A stretch of DNA of 15,140 nt from Bacillota bacterium (GTDB lineage: Bacteria > Bacillota > Clostridia > Oscillospirales > Oscillospiraceae), in the NCBI GenBank assembly GCA_029268085.1, contig JAJUHD010000043.1, positions 1-15,140 on the forward strand, given 5' to 3'. Within the stretch, counting starts at the first letter, position 1. Every line of letters begins with the position of its first letter. The notes beneath the pieces are model-generated. The model saw nothing but the letters and a program-made list of their open reading frames with translations, searched no databases and was not told the DNA's origin. The translations under genes and the position numbers were made by a program. Of this stretch, positions 1 through 6,691 are shown one piece after another.

Positions 1-10
1 ATTCTCCTTT

Positions 11-48
11 AAAAAAGTAATGCCCGACTTATCGGGCACCACTTTTTT
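11..48. terminator. Bidirectional intrinsic terminator at the left edge
   Basis: The core stem pairs TGCCCGA (21-27) with TCGGGCA (32-38) across a 4-base loop. It is extended by AAAAAAGT (11-18) pairing with ACTTTTTT (41-48) around a 2x2 internal loop. The A-run on one side and T-run on the other give a U-tract in either direction. It probably ends a gene lying left of the window and also insulates the transporter operon to its right. Confidence 0.8.
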
Positions 49-101
49 AAGGCAACACCGCACAATGGCGGATAAGAATATATCAAGCTTATTGGGGTAT
101 G

Positions 102-140
102 AAAAAGACTGCACTAAAGGTTTTATCCTTCGGTGCAGTC
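102..140 (-). terminator. Terminator of the BMP transporter operon
   Basis: GACTGCAC (107-114) pairs with GTGCAGTC (133-140), and AAGG (117-120) pairs with CCTT (127-130), with a 2x2 internal loop between and a 6-base apical loop. Read on the minus strand the stem is followed by TTTTT (102-106). It lies about 100 bp after the stop codon of the last permease gene, so it is the expected end of the minus-strand operon. Confidence 0.8.
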
Positions 141-243
141 CTTACTTTCGAGTCTGCGCTTGAAGAGAGTCGGTCAAAAACTTACTTGTTTTCGTAAATC
201 CCTAAGTTGAACTCCCTTTTGCTGCTCTCTTTTTGCATATAGT

Positions 244-1206
244 TTACCTTTTGCCTTTGTCGTAAATCTCGCCGAGAGCCCGCGGCGCGCGGTTCGTCGA
301 GGAGAAGAACATCAAAAGCAGGAGTGTCAGAACATAGGGCAAAATCATTATGATATCCGAGAAGGCGCTGGAAAGCCCCAGTACCTGTGCAAGCTGATAC
401 CCCGCTGAACGCGCGAAGCCGAACAGGAGGCACGCGCCGAGCGTCGGCCCGATCTTCCAGTTTCCGAAGATGAGGGCCGCAATCGCAAGGAAGCCGTAAC
501 CGGCGTATATGCTCGGTGAAAAGCTCGCGGAAATCGAATATGCGAAGCAGATACCGCCGAGGCCCGATAGCGCGCCGGAAATCATGACGGCGGTGAAGCG
601 AATTTTCGATACGTCGGCACCGGCAGCATCGACCGCGTGCGGGTTGTCACCGCAGGCGCGAAGGCGAAGTCCGAAGCGGCTCCTGTACATAAGGTAGGCC
701 ATGAACAGGGCGATGACGATGATGATTGGCTCATAAATATACACATCGGTAAAGAACGCGCCGAGAACAGGTATCTTAGAAATTCCCGGAACGGTAAACT
801 TTTCGCAAACACCCAGAACAAATTTGTTGGTGGGCTTGCCTAAAAGCACCGTATTGATCTGGCTCGTGAAGAAGGCGGTCAAAGCCACGGCAAGGATGTT
901 GATGACAACGCCGCTTATGACCTGATTTGCCTTGAAAGGTATGCAAAGAAGCGCATGAAGCATCGCAAATATGGCGCCGCCTATTGCCGAGAATATGAGC
1001 GCGACGAAAAACATCTGGCTCTCAAGCCCCGAAAGGTCGCCACCCGTAATCGCCATTACGACCGCCGCGCCGAAAAACGCACCGAAGCCCAGAAAGCCTT
1101 CCAACGCGAGGTTAGTGATTCCGCTGCGCTCGCTGTAGATTCCGCCGATTGCAATGATGAACAAGGGCAGCGCAAAGGCCAGTCCCTGAATAATGATGGT
1201 ATTCAT
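244..1206 (-). CDS. ABC transporter permease, BMP/nucleoside type (second permease)
   Basis: This 320-residue integral membrane protein is the smaller permease of a BMP-family ABC importer, resembling NupQ/YufQ of Bacillus. With its partner it would form the transmembrane channel through which the lipoprotein-delivered solute passes. Most of its length is hydrophobic, with roughly eight to ten membrane segments. The cytoplasmic coupling region contains NQVISGVVINILA, where family members carry an NQV-SG motif, and the C-terminal half has the GLGGICFAYSIS-type Gly/Ala-rich segment of the branched-chain permease superfamily. The start ATG overlaps the upstream permease stop by 4 bp (ATGA), which implies translational coupling. 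It is the last gene of the operon. The nucleoside assignment comes from family resemblance and the complete gene set; other BMP substrates cannot be excluded. Confidence 0.9.
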   Translation of the reverse strand: MNTIIIQGLAFALPLFIIAIGGIYSERSGITNLALEGFLGFGAFFGAAVVMAITGGDLSGLESQMFFVALIFSAIGGAIFAMLHALLCIPFKANQVISGVVINILAVALTAFFTSQINTVLLGKPTNKFVLGVCEKFTVPGISKIPVLGAFFTDVYIYEPIIIVIALFMAYLMYRSRFGLRLRACGDNPHAVDAAGADVSKIRFTAVMISGALSGLGGICFAYSISASFSPSIYAGYGFLAIAALIFGNWKIGPTLGACLLFGFARSAGYQLAQVLGLSSAFSDIIMILPYVLTLLLLMFFSSTNRAPRALGEIYDKGKR

Positions 1207-2393
1207 GCGTTCTCATCCCCCTTTCCGCCGATTTCGTCTTCAGTTTTCGTCTTAAGGCCGGTGACTTCTTCTCTTGCCTGAGCAACCCTGTACTTGATAT
1301 AGGCTCCGCAGGCCGAGAACAGCAGGATAAGCCCCGTTATAACCTGTGCGATCTCCTGAGGTACATTCATAATAGAGCTCATATAGTTGCTGCCTTTTGA
1401 AATTACCGTTACAAGCAGCGACGAAAACAATATTCCTATCGGATGCGAATTTCCAAGTAGACATACAGCTATCGAATCGAAGCCAACCGAAGTAAGTACG
1501 CGCGGCTGGATGCTGTTATAGTATCCGAGATACAGCGTTACGCCCGCAAGGCCGGCAAGAGCGCCTGAAATCGCCATTGAGGTAACCGTACTTTTCCCGA
1601 CGTTGATACCCGCATACTTTGCAGCCATTTTGTTAAGACCTACAATTTTAAGCTCATATCCGAGACGGGTACGGTTGAGAAGGAAGAGGACGAGTATCGC
1701 TACGGGGATAGTAAGAATGAACGCAAGCGGGATATCCATCTTTAGTCCGAAAGCCGGAACGTCAACGAGCGTAAGCCTTGCGGCTGTGCTGACAGGCTGG
1801 GACTGGCGCGAAATCGGGTTTACATAATACACATTGATAAAGTAGCTTATAACGTATTGGAATATGTAGTTCAGCATGATCGAGGCGACAACCTCATTGA
1901 TATTAAACCTGTGCTTAAGCCAGCCTATCAGCGCGCCGACAGCCGCGCCGCATACGAGGCCTATTATGAGTACAAGCGGCATTGCAATCACTGCCGGCAG
2001 CTTTGAATAACCAACCAGAACTGTAGCCACAAAGCCTGCAACCAGCATCTGGCCTGATACACCGATGTTGAAAAGTCCCGTTTTAAGGGCGACGGCAACG
2101 GCTAGTGCCGCAAAAATCATTGGAGTCAGAGCGTTTATCATGCTCGTAAGATCAGTCAGGATGCTCTTTTTTGCCGCATATTCAGGCTTCGGCACTATGC
2201 CGCTGCCCTGAAGGAAGCTGAGAAACGCGGTAAGCGGGTTTTTGCCCAGACAGAGAAGAACAATCGCACCCGCGATAATGCTCAGAAGTATCGCAAACAG
2301 AGGGATCGAAATCGATTGGTGCTTTTCGTCGCCCAGTACATTAAGGAAGCCGCGGGTAGCACGGTTAAACGAAGTCCTTGGTTTCTTGTTCAT
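1203..2393 (-). CDS. ABC transporter permease, BMP/nucleoside type (first permease)
   Basis: This 396-residue membrane protein is the larger permease of the importer, resembling NupP/YufP. A hydrophilic N-terminus of about 28 residues precedes the first membrane segment. The segment FNINEVVASIMLNYIFQY matches the conserved NEV--T-MLNYI coupling motif of this permease family. A Gly-rich segment (SGALAGLAGVTLYLG) follows in the C-terminal half, and the C-terminus is charged (REEVTGLKTKTEDE). Its ATG overlaps the ATPase stop codon by 4 bp, and the GGGGGTGA just upstream can serve as ribosome binding site inside the ATPase reading frame. It should pair with the downstream permease as a heterodimer energised by the single double-domain ATPase. 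Confidence 0.9.
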   Translation of the reverse strand: MNKKPRTSFNRATRGFLNVLGDEKHQSISIPLFAILLSIIAGAIVLLCLGKNPLTAFLSFLQGSGIVPKPEYAAKKSILTDLTSMINALTPMIFAALAVAVALKTGLFNIGVSGQMLVAGFVATVLVGYSKLPAVIAMPLVLIIGLVCGAAVGALIGWLKHRFNINEVVASIMLNYIFQYVISYFINVYYVNPISRQSQPVSTAARLTLVDVPAFGLKMDIPLAFILTIPVAILVLFLLNRTRLGYELKIVGLNKMAAKYAGINVGKSTVTSMAISGALAGLAGVTLYLGYYNSIQPRVLTSVGFDSIAVCLLGNSHPIGILFSSLLVTVISKGSNYMSSIMNVPQEIAQVITGLILLFSACGAYIKYRVAQAREEVTGLKTKTEDEIGGKGDENA

Positions 2394-3922
2394 ACCGATT
2401 TCACCCCCATCATAAATTCACCCACCTGATTGGCTGTCAGCGTTTCGGCAGGGGCGATGTTCAGCATCTCTCCGTTATACATGACGCCGATGGTGTCCGC
2501 AAGACCGATTATTTCGTCAAGCTCCAGCGAAATAAGAAGGATTGCCCTTCCCGCGTCGCGCTGAGTAAGTATCTGTCTATGTATATTCTCAATCGCGCCG
2601 ATGTCAAGGCCGCGTGTCGGCTGAACAAATATCATAAGCTCGGAAGAAAGCTCAATCTCCCGCGCTATGATGGCCTTCTGCTGGTTTCCGCCGGACATCG
2701 AGCGGACGACCGTTTCAATGCCCTGCCCGCTTCTGATATCATAATTCTCAATAAGCTTCTTTCCGTGCTCGTCGAAGGCTTCTTCCTGCAAAACACCCTT
2801 TTTGCAGAACGGCTCCCTGAAGTATTCCTTGAGCGCAAGGTTCTCTGCCAGATTAAAGTCAAGAACCAACCCAACCTCCTGCCTGTCCTCGGGGATATAG
2901 GATATACCGGCCAGAGTGCGATCCCGCACGCTCAAATTCGTTATGTCTGTTTCCTTTAGGAATATCTTTCCGCCGCTTACGGGAATGAGGCCCGTTATCG
3001 CATCGGCGACTTCAGTCTGTCCGTTGCCGGAAACGCCGGCAATCGCAAATATTTCTCCGCTCCTGATTGAAAATGAGACATTCTTTACAACCGGGAGCCC
3101 GTCCTGATTTTTAACAGTGATGTTTGCAACCTTTAAAACCTCCGCGCCGAATTTCGCGGGGTTCTTATCGATGCTGAAAACGACCTCACGTCCGACCATC
3201 ATGTTGGCCATGGTCTTTGTAGACGTCGTCGCGACGTCCAGAACGTCTATAAGCTTTCCTCTGCACAGGATGGCGCAGCGGTCGGCAACTTTTTTGATCT
3301 CCTCCAGCTTGTGAGTGATAAGTATTATGGTTTTTCCCGCATTGCGCAGCCCGCGGATTATATCAAGCAGGAACTCTATTTCCTGCGGCGTCAGGACTGC
3401 GGTCGGTTCGTCAAAAATTAATATTTCCGCCTCGCGGTAAAGCATCTTCAGTATCTCGACGCGCTGGCGGGTGGAGACATTGACATCCTCGATCTTTTTG
3501 CGGGGATCCACCTCCAGTCCGTAACGCTTTGAAAGTTCGGCGATCTTTTTATCCGAACCTTTGATGTCCACAGCCGGCAGAATACCAAAGAGCCTTGCTT
3601 TCGGTTCCTGTCCGAGAACAATGTTTTCCGTGATTGTATAGTTCTCAACCAGCTTAAAATGCTGGTGAACCATTCCGATGCTCAATTGAGTGGCGTGCGC
3701 GGGCGAGGCGATGCGGACCTTTTCCCCTCTGATCAATATCTCGCCCTCGTCCGGCTCGTACATGCCGAAGAGCATACTCATCAGAGTAGACTTTCCCGCT
3801 CCGTTTTCGCCGAGAAGCGCGAAGATTTCGCCCTTTTTTATGGCGATCGATACATCGTCGTTTGCGACGATACCAGGAAAGCGCTTTGTAATATGGCGCA
3901 TTTCAACAATATATTCGTCCAT
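2390..3922 (-). CDS. ABC transporter ATP-binding protein with two nucleotide-binding domains (nucleoside type)
   Basis: This protein powers the importer. The start is placed at ATG 3922 (MDEYIVEM), giving 510 residues, because AAAGGAG lies 9 nt upstream; a TTG nine codons earlier has no such site. Domain 1 has Walker A GENGAGKS at 38-45, signature-region NVSTRQRVEI at about 148-157, Walker B ILIFDEP ending at 173, and the H-loop His204. Domain 2 (about 265-505) has the degenerate P-loop GVSGNGQ at 296-302, signature SGGNQQ at 410-415, and QPTRGLD at 434-440. The degenerate second P-loop is normal for sugar/nucleoside (RbsA-, NupO-like) ATPases. In domain 1 the usual SVG of the signature reads NVS, so the Gly is replaced. 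The ATPase-permease-permease genes overlap by 4 bp and have their own promoter. Confidence 0.93.
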   Translation of the reverse strand: MDEYIVEMRHITKRFPGIVANDDVSIAIKKGEIFALLGENGAGKSTLMSMLFGMYEPDEGEILIRGEKVRIASPAHATQLSIGMVHQHFKLVENYTITENIVLGQEPKARLFGILPAVDIKGSDKKIAELSKRYGLEVDPRKKIEDVNVSTRQRVEILKMLYREAEILIFDEPTAVLTPQEIEFLLDIIRGLRNAGKTIILITHKLEEIKKVADRCAILCRGKLIDVLDVATTSTKTMANMMVGREVVFSIDKNPAKFGAEVLKVANITVKNQDGLPVVKNVSFSIRSGEIFAIAGVSGNGQTEVADAITGLIPVSGGKIFLKETDITNLSVRDRTLAGISYIPEDRQEVGLVLDFNLAENLALKEYFREPFCKKGVLQEEAFDEHGKKLIENYDIRSGQGIETVVRSMSGGNQQKAIIAREIELSSELMIFVQPTRGLDIGAIENIHRQILTQRDAGRAILLISLELDEIIGLADTIGVMYNGEMLNIAPAETLTANQVGEFMMGVKSV

Positions 3923-3970
3923 GACGGCTTTCTCCTTTGTCTGCGGCAATAACCGTGCGATTATGTATAT

Positions 3971-3999
3971 ATTCTACTCGTTTTAAGGCGGAGTGTCAA
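3971..3999 (-). promoter_or_regulatory. Promoter of the ATPase-permease-permease unit
   Basis: On the minus strand TTGACA (3994-3999) is separated by exactly 17 bp from TAGAAT (3971-3976). This is a near-perfect housekeeping sigma promoter. The predicted start near 3964 gives a leader of about 42 nt before ATG 3922. It sits downstream of the lipoprotein gene's terminator, so the ATPase and permeases can be transcribed independently of the lipoprotein. Confidence 0.8.
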
Positions 4000-4064
4000 A
4001 GGAATTTGCACAGTTTTTTTAAGCTGCTATTTAGAAAGCAAGCAAGATTAAAGCAGTAAAACAA

Positions 4065-4098
4065 ACCGGTACGGAGCACAATTCAGCTCCGTACCGGT
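4065..4098 (-). terminator. Terminator between lipoprotein gene and ATPase gene
   Basis: A perfect 13-bp stem pairs ACCGGTACGGAGC (4065-4077) with its complement (4086-4098) across an 8-base loop. On the minus strand it is followed by TTGTTTTACTGC, an imperfect U-tract. It lies about 50 bp after the lipoprotein stop codon. Complete or partial termination here would let the binding protein be made in excess over the membrane components. Confidence 0.8.
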
Positions 4099-4119
4099 CT
4101 TTGCGGTTTCAGTTGAACT

Positions 4120-4148
4120 TATCTGAGTTTCTCCCTTTTCCTCAGATA
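4120..4148 (-). other. Stem-loop immediately after the lipoprotein stop codon
   Basis: TATCTGAG (4120-4127) and CTCAGATA (4141-4148) form a perfect 8-bp stem with a 13-base loop, directly abutting the TAA at 4149-4151. There is no U-tract. Together with the terminator that follows, it makes a double hairpin at the 3' end of the lipoprotein message. This is consistent with transcript stabilisation, which is an inference. Confidence 0.45.
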
Positions 4149-5312
4149 TTACTCAAGCCCTACAAAATTGTCGACTGTGGTCTCGCTGAAGTTAGAGGGA
4201 GGAACGATCTTGCCGGTCTTAACGAGCTCGTAAGCATCTTTAAGCGCCTTGAGGGTAGCCTCGCTGAGCTGCTGACGGCCTTCTTCGGAAACATAACCGG
4301 TGGAGTCGGTGTCTGCATAGAGGGTATAGTTGCCGCCCTTGAAGGTGCCGTCCGCGATAGCGTTGAGCTGACGCTCGACGTTGATTGCCATGTTCTTCAG
4401 AACAGATGTGAGAACTATGTTGGCTGTACCGTTCACACCATCATCGTACTGGTCAACGTCGCAGCCGATGACCTTAACGTCCTTTGCTTCCTTGGCAGCC
4501 GTGAAAACGCCGTTGCCGGAGTTGCCTGCCGCGACGAACAGGATGTCAACGCCCTTGTCGATAAGCGCTTTGCCGACAACCTTGCCGGTATCGGGATCGT
4601 TGAAGTTGCCGATATAGTTGCCTCCAACATTTGCGCCGGTGACGTCGGTTCCGGCATAGGATGCGATTTCAACGCACTCAGCCTTGGTGCCGAGCTTTGC
4701 GTTTGCGTACTTAACGCCGGCTTCAAAGCCGTACTGATAGTTTACATTGGAGGGATATGCTATGCCGTTGACAACGGCGACCTTGCCGGTCTTAGTTTCC
4801 ATAGCGGCAGCGATGCCAGCGAAGAAGCCGCTCTCCTGCTCAGCAAACTGCATTGCGTATATGTTTGAGACTTCGACATTCTTGGTGGGATCGGCGGGAT
4901 CGGAGGGATAGGAATCGACAAGGATGAACATCTTATCGGGGTTCTCCTGAGCTACAGTCGATATGCCGCCGAACTGATAACCCGGACATACAATAACATC
5001 ATAGTCAGCCACAACATCAGCTACTGCATTAACGGCATTTGCCATATCGGGTTCTTGAACGGGAGTAACTGTCGCATCGGGATGAGTCGCGATGAAAGCC
5101 TTGATACCGTCATAGTTGTTCTGGTTAAAGGAACCGTCATCAACGCCTGAGGGGCTGGTTACGATGGCAATCTTAAGTCCGGCCGCAGTCGGCGAGGCCT
5201 CAGGAGACGCAGACGCCGGAACATCGGTAGCTGTTGCAGGCTTCTTAGCTGTGCAGGCCGCAAGGCTCAGAACCAATACAATTGCAAGGGTCAGTGCAAG
5301 AATCTTTTTCAT
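4149..5312 (-). CDS. BMP-family substrate-binding lipoprotein (nucleoside-type ABC importer)
   Basis: This is the extracellular solute-binding component, tethered to the membrane. It has 387 residues. The N-terminus MKKILALTLAIVLVLSLAAC is a lipoprotein signal peptide with lipobox LAAC and acylated Cys20. A linker rich in Ala, Pro, Ser and Thr follows (about 21-45), then the Med/BMP fold. DDGSFNQ at 58-64 is the hallmark ligand-pocket motif of PnrA/BMP proteins. The later VAAGNSGNGVF (260-270) and VIGCDVDQ (281-288) are the conserved second-lobe motifs. The start is backed by GGAGGT at 5318-5323, 5 nt upstream. It is the first gene of the importer cluster, with its own promoter and terminator. 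Purine nucleosides are the best-known ligands of the family, but the substrate here is inferred. Confidence 0.93.
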   Translation of the reverse strand: MKKILALTLAIVLVLSLAACTAKKPATATDVPASASPEASPTAAGLKIAIVTSPSGVDDGSFNQNNYDGIKAFIATHPDATVTPVQEPDMANAVNAVADVVADYDVIVCPGYQFGGISTVAQENPDKMFILVDSYPSDPADPTKNVEVSNIYAMQFAEQESGFFAGIAAAMETKTGKVAVVNGIAYPSNVNYQYGFEAGVKYANAKLGTKAECVEIASYAGTDVTGANVGGNYIGNFNDPDTGKVVGKALIDKGVDILFVAAGNSGNGVFTAAKEAKDVKVIGCDVDQYDDGVNGTANIVLTSVLKNMAINVERQLNAIADGTFKGGNYTLYADTDSTGYVSEEGRQQLSEATLKALKDAYELVKTGKIVPPSNFSETTVDNFVGLE

Positions 5313-5400
5313 TTTTTACCTCCATTATATCCATAGAATAATATGGTTTTTGGAACTCGCATCTGGGGTATGCTTTGCCATATCCTCAAATACGTCCTTT

Positions 5401-5429
5401 ATTATAGTATAGATTTAAATACTTTGCAA
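5401..5429 (-). promoter_or_regulatory. Promoter of the BMP lipoprotein gene
   Basis: TTGCAA (5424-5429) is separated by 17 bp from a perfect TATAAT (5401-5406) on the minus strand. The predicted start near 5394 gives a leader of about 82 nt. The leader can form an outer 6-bp stem (5341-5346 with 5378-5383) enclosing a 4-bp stem (5359-5362 with 5370-5373). I do not recognise a known riboswitch in it; a purine riboswitch core was looked for and not found. Confidence 0.75.
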
Positions 5430-5466
5430 GTAAATTACACCATATAAAGATAATTTTGCTAAGCTT

Positions 5467-6402
5467 CTATTTTTCCCTGAAATCGAAGCCGGCCTTGAAT
5501 GCACGGCTGGCAAAGGCTTTTTCCCAGTCTGTAATAGGGTGCAACTCCACCGGAGGAAGCTCGAGCAGCCCGCGCGACAGAAGTCTGACTGCGGGTTCGA
5601 AAGGACCGCACCGGCTTCCCACTATCGAGACTTCGTTTACTACGATCGAGGATAGGTTCGTCTCCGTATTACCCGCGTATGTACTCTTGAGAACAATAGT
5701 TCCCCTGCTCCGAACCAACTTCATAGCGGCTTCAATGCCTGAAGGCGAGCCCGCGGCATCCACAACCACCTCAAAACGCCTGTCGCAGGCCGTTGCGGTT
5801 TTCGCAAAGCTTTGGAAGCGGCGGAGCTTATCCTCATGCTTGCCCAGAACCGTTACTTCCGCGCCGGTCAGCGCGAGTACCTGAGCGATAAGGAACGAAA
5901 GCCTTCCGTCGCCTATTACGCAAATCTCCTCGGACGGGCGTATCTGTACCATTTCGGGTATCTGGAGTGCCGCAGCCAGCGGCTCGGCAAAGACCGCTTG
6001 CTCGTCAGGAACATTGTCGGGCACGGCATGCAGAAGCCGTGTCGCAGTCGTCATAAATGGCGCAAAGCAGCCGTCCTTCCGCGCGATGCCAATGCATTTT
6101 CTTGATTCGCAGTGGTGTTCCCTGCCGGTCTTGCAGTACAGACACTCTCCGCAGCCCTCGTTTATTTCTCCAACGACGCGCCGTCCTATGAGCGCGGGGT
6201 CGTTCGACTTCTCAACGACGCCGACGAATTCATGCCCCAATATACCCGTAAAATCCGGCTTGTACCCTTTCATTATTTCTCTGTCCGTATTGCATATCGC
6301 GGCGAGCGATATGCGGACAAGGCTCTCATGGACCTGCGGTTCAGGCACAGGCAAATCGTCCCTTAGCATTGCCTGCCTGCCGTCAAAATATAAACCTTGC
6401 AT
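5467..6402 (-). CDS. Zinc-type medium-chain alcohol dehydrogenase family protein
   Basis: This 311-residue protein belongs to the GroES-like/Rossmann medium-chain dehydrogenase family, which oxidises alcohols or polyols with NAD(P). Catalytic zinc ligands are visible: Cys37 (ICNTD), His57-Glu58 in GHE, and Glu140 in AEPLA. The four-Cys structural zinc lobe is intact (Cys84, 87, 90, 98 in GCGECLYCKTGREHHC). The nucleotide-binding loop reads VIGDGRLS at 162-169, where the third Gly of GxGxxG is Ser. At 311 residues it is shorter than the usual 340-350, mainly in the C-terminal half. GAGG lies 7 nt before the start. No terminator separates it from the lipoprotein promoter about 40 bp downstream, so some read-through into the importer genes is possible. 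The substrate is unknown. Confidence 0.85.
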   Translation of the reverse strand: MQGLYFDGRQAMLRDDLPVPEPQVHESLVRISLAAICNTDREIMKGYKPDFTGILGHEFVGVVEKSNDPALIGRRVVGEINEGCGECLYCKTGREHHCESRKCIGIARKDGCFAPFMTTATRLLHAVPDNVPDEQAVFAEPLAAALQIPEMVQIRPSEEICVIGDGRLSFLIAQVLALTGAEVTVLGKHEDKLRRFQSFAKTATACDRRFEVVVDAAGSPSGIEAAMKLVRSRGTIVLKSTYAGNTETNLSSIVVNEVSIVGSRCGPFEPAVRLLSRGLLELPPVELHPITDWEKAFASRAFKAGFDFREK

Positions 6403-6509
6403 TACAGCACCTCACCTTATTGTACTTTCCTTATATTAACACAGAACCGGATATAAATCCATATTTAACTTGTTCGGACAATACTGCGGCAAAAATACTT
6501 TTTTAAATA

Positions 6510-6569
6510 AAACTTTGGTAAACTTTAGTACTATGTCGATTTAATTTGTGAAATTATACATTTAATTTG
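6510..6569. repeat. Two pairs of short direct repeats in the dehydrogenase/permease intergenic region
   Basis: AAACTTTGGT (6510-6519) is followed immediately by AAACTTTAGT (6520-6529), a one-turn (10 bp) period. ATTTAATTTG occurs at 6539-6548 and again at 6560-6569, a two-turn (21 bp) period. Both pairs lie in the AT-rich divergent region 6403-6691. Same-face spacing is typical of operator repeats, but in such AT-rich DNA chance is a real alternative. Confidence 0.4.
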
Positions 6570-6630
6570 CTGGTTTACTTTAAAGAATTGCTGTATTGCA
6601 CAAATTTCTCTTTATTTTGTCGAACATATG

Positions 6631-6639
6631 TGTTATTAT
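6631..6639 (+). promoter_or_regulatory. Possible extended -10 promoter of the APC permease gene
   Basis: TGT followed by TATTAT (6634-6639) fits an extended -10 element. The only 17-bp-spaced -35 candidate, TTTATT (6611-6616), is weak. A palindrome ACATATGT (6624-6631) abuts it. The expected leader is about 45 nt. Tentative; no clear promoter could be found for the divergent dehydrogenase gene either. Confidence 0.35.
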
Positions 6640-6691
6640 ACTTTTCGGCTGATTGGAGAGATCAGCTAGCACTTTGAAAGAGGGAGAAAAT

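Noticed and set aside
182..238. An 18-codon minus-strand reading frame starting MQKESSKREF just past the last permease gene, with AAAGGT upstream
   Set aside because: It is very short, overlaps the permease stop region, has a poor ribosome binding site and no recognisable homology or motif. Chance is the simplest explanation.
1..243. Mobile element or attachment-site remnants at the left edge
   Set aside because: Only two terminators were found; no inverted repeats, target duplications or transposase fragments are visible.
3922..3949. A TTG start for the ATPase nine codons upstream of ATG 3922
   Set aside because: The AAAGGAG ribosome binding site lies within these codons at ideal distance from ATG 3922, and family members begin close to the DEYIVEM segment.
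4101..4868. A long open plus-strand frame (255 codons) opposite the BMP lipoprotein gene
   Set aside because: It is antisense to a gene with a clear signal peptide and conserved motifs, has no ribosome binding site of note, and its Leu/Val/Cys-rich sequence reflects the codon bias of the opposite strand.
5313..5430. Possible purine riboswitch before the BMP lipoprotein gene
   Set aside because: The conserved loop-loop and junction sequences of the purine aptamer are not present, and the predicted transcript leader is short.
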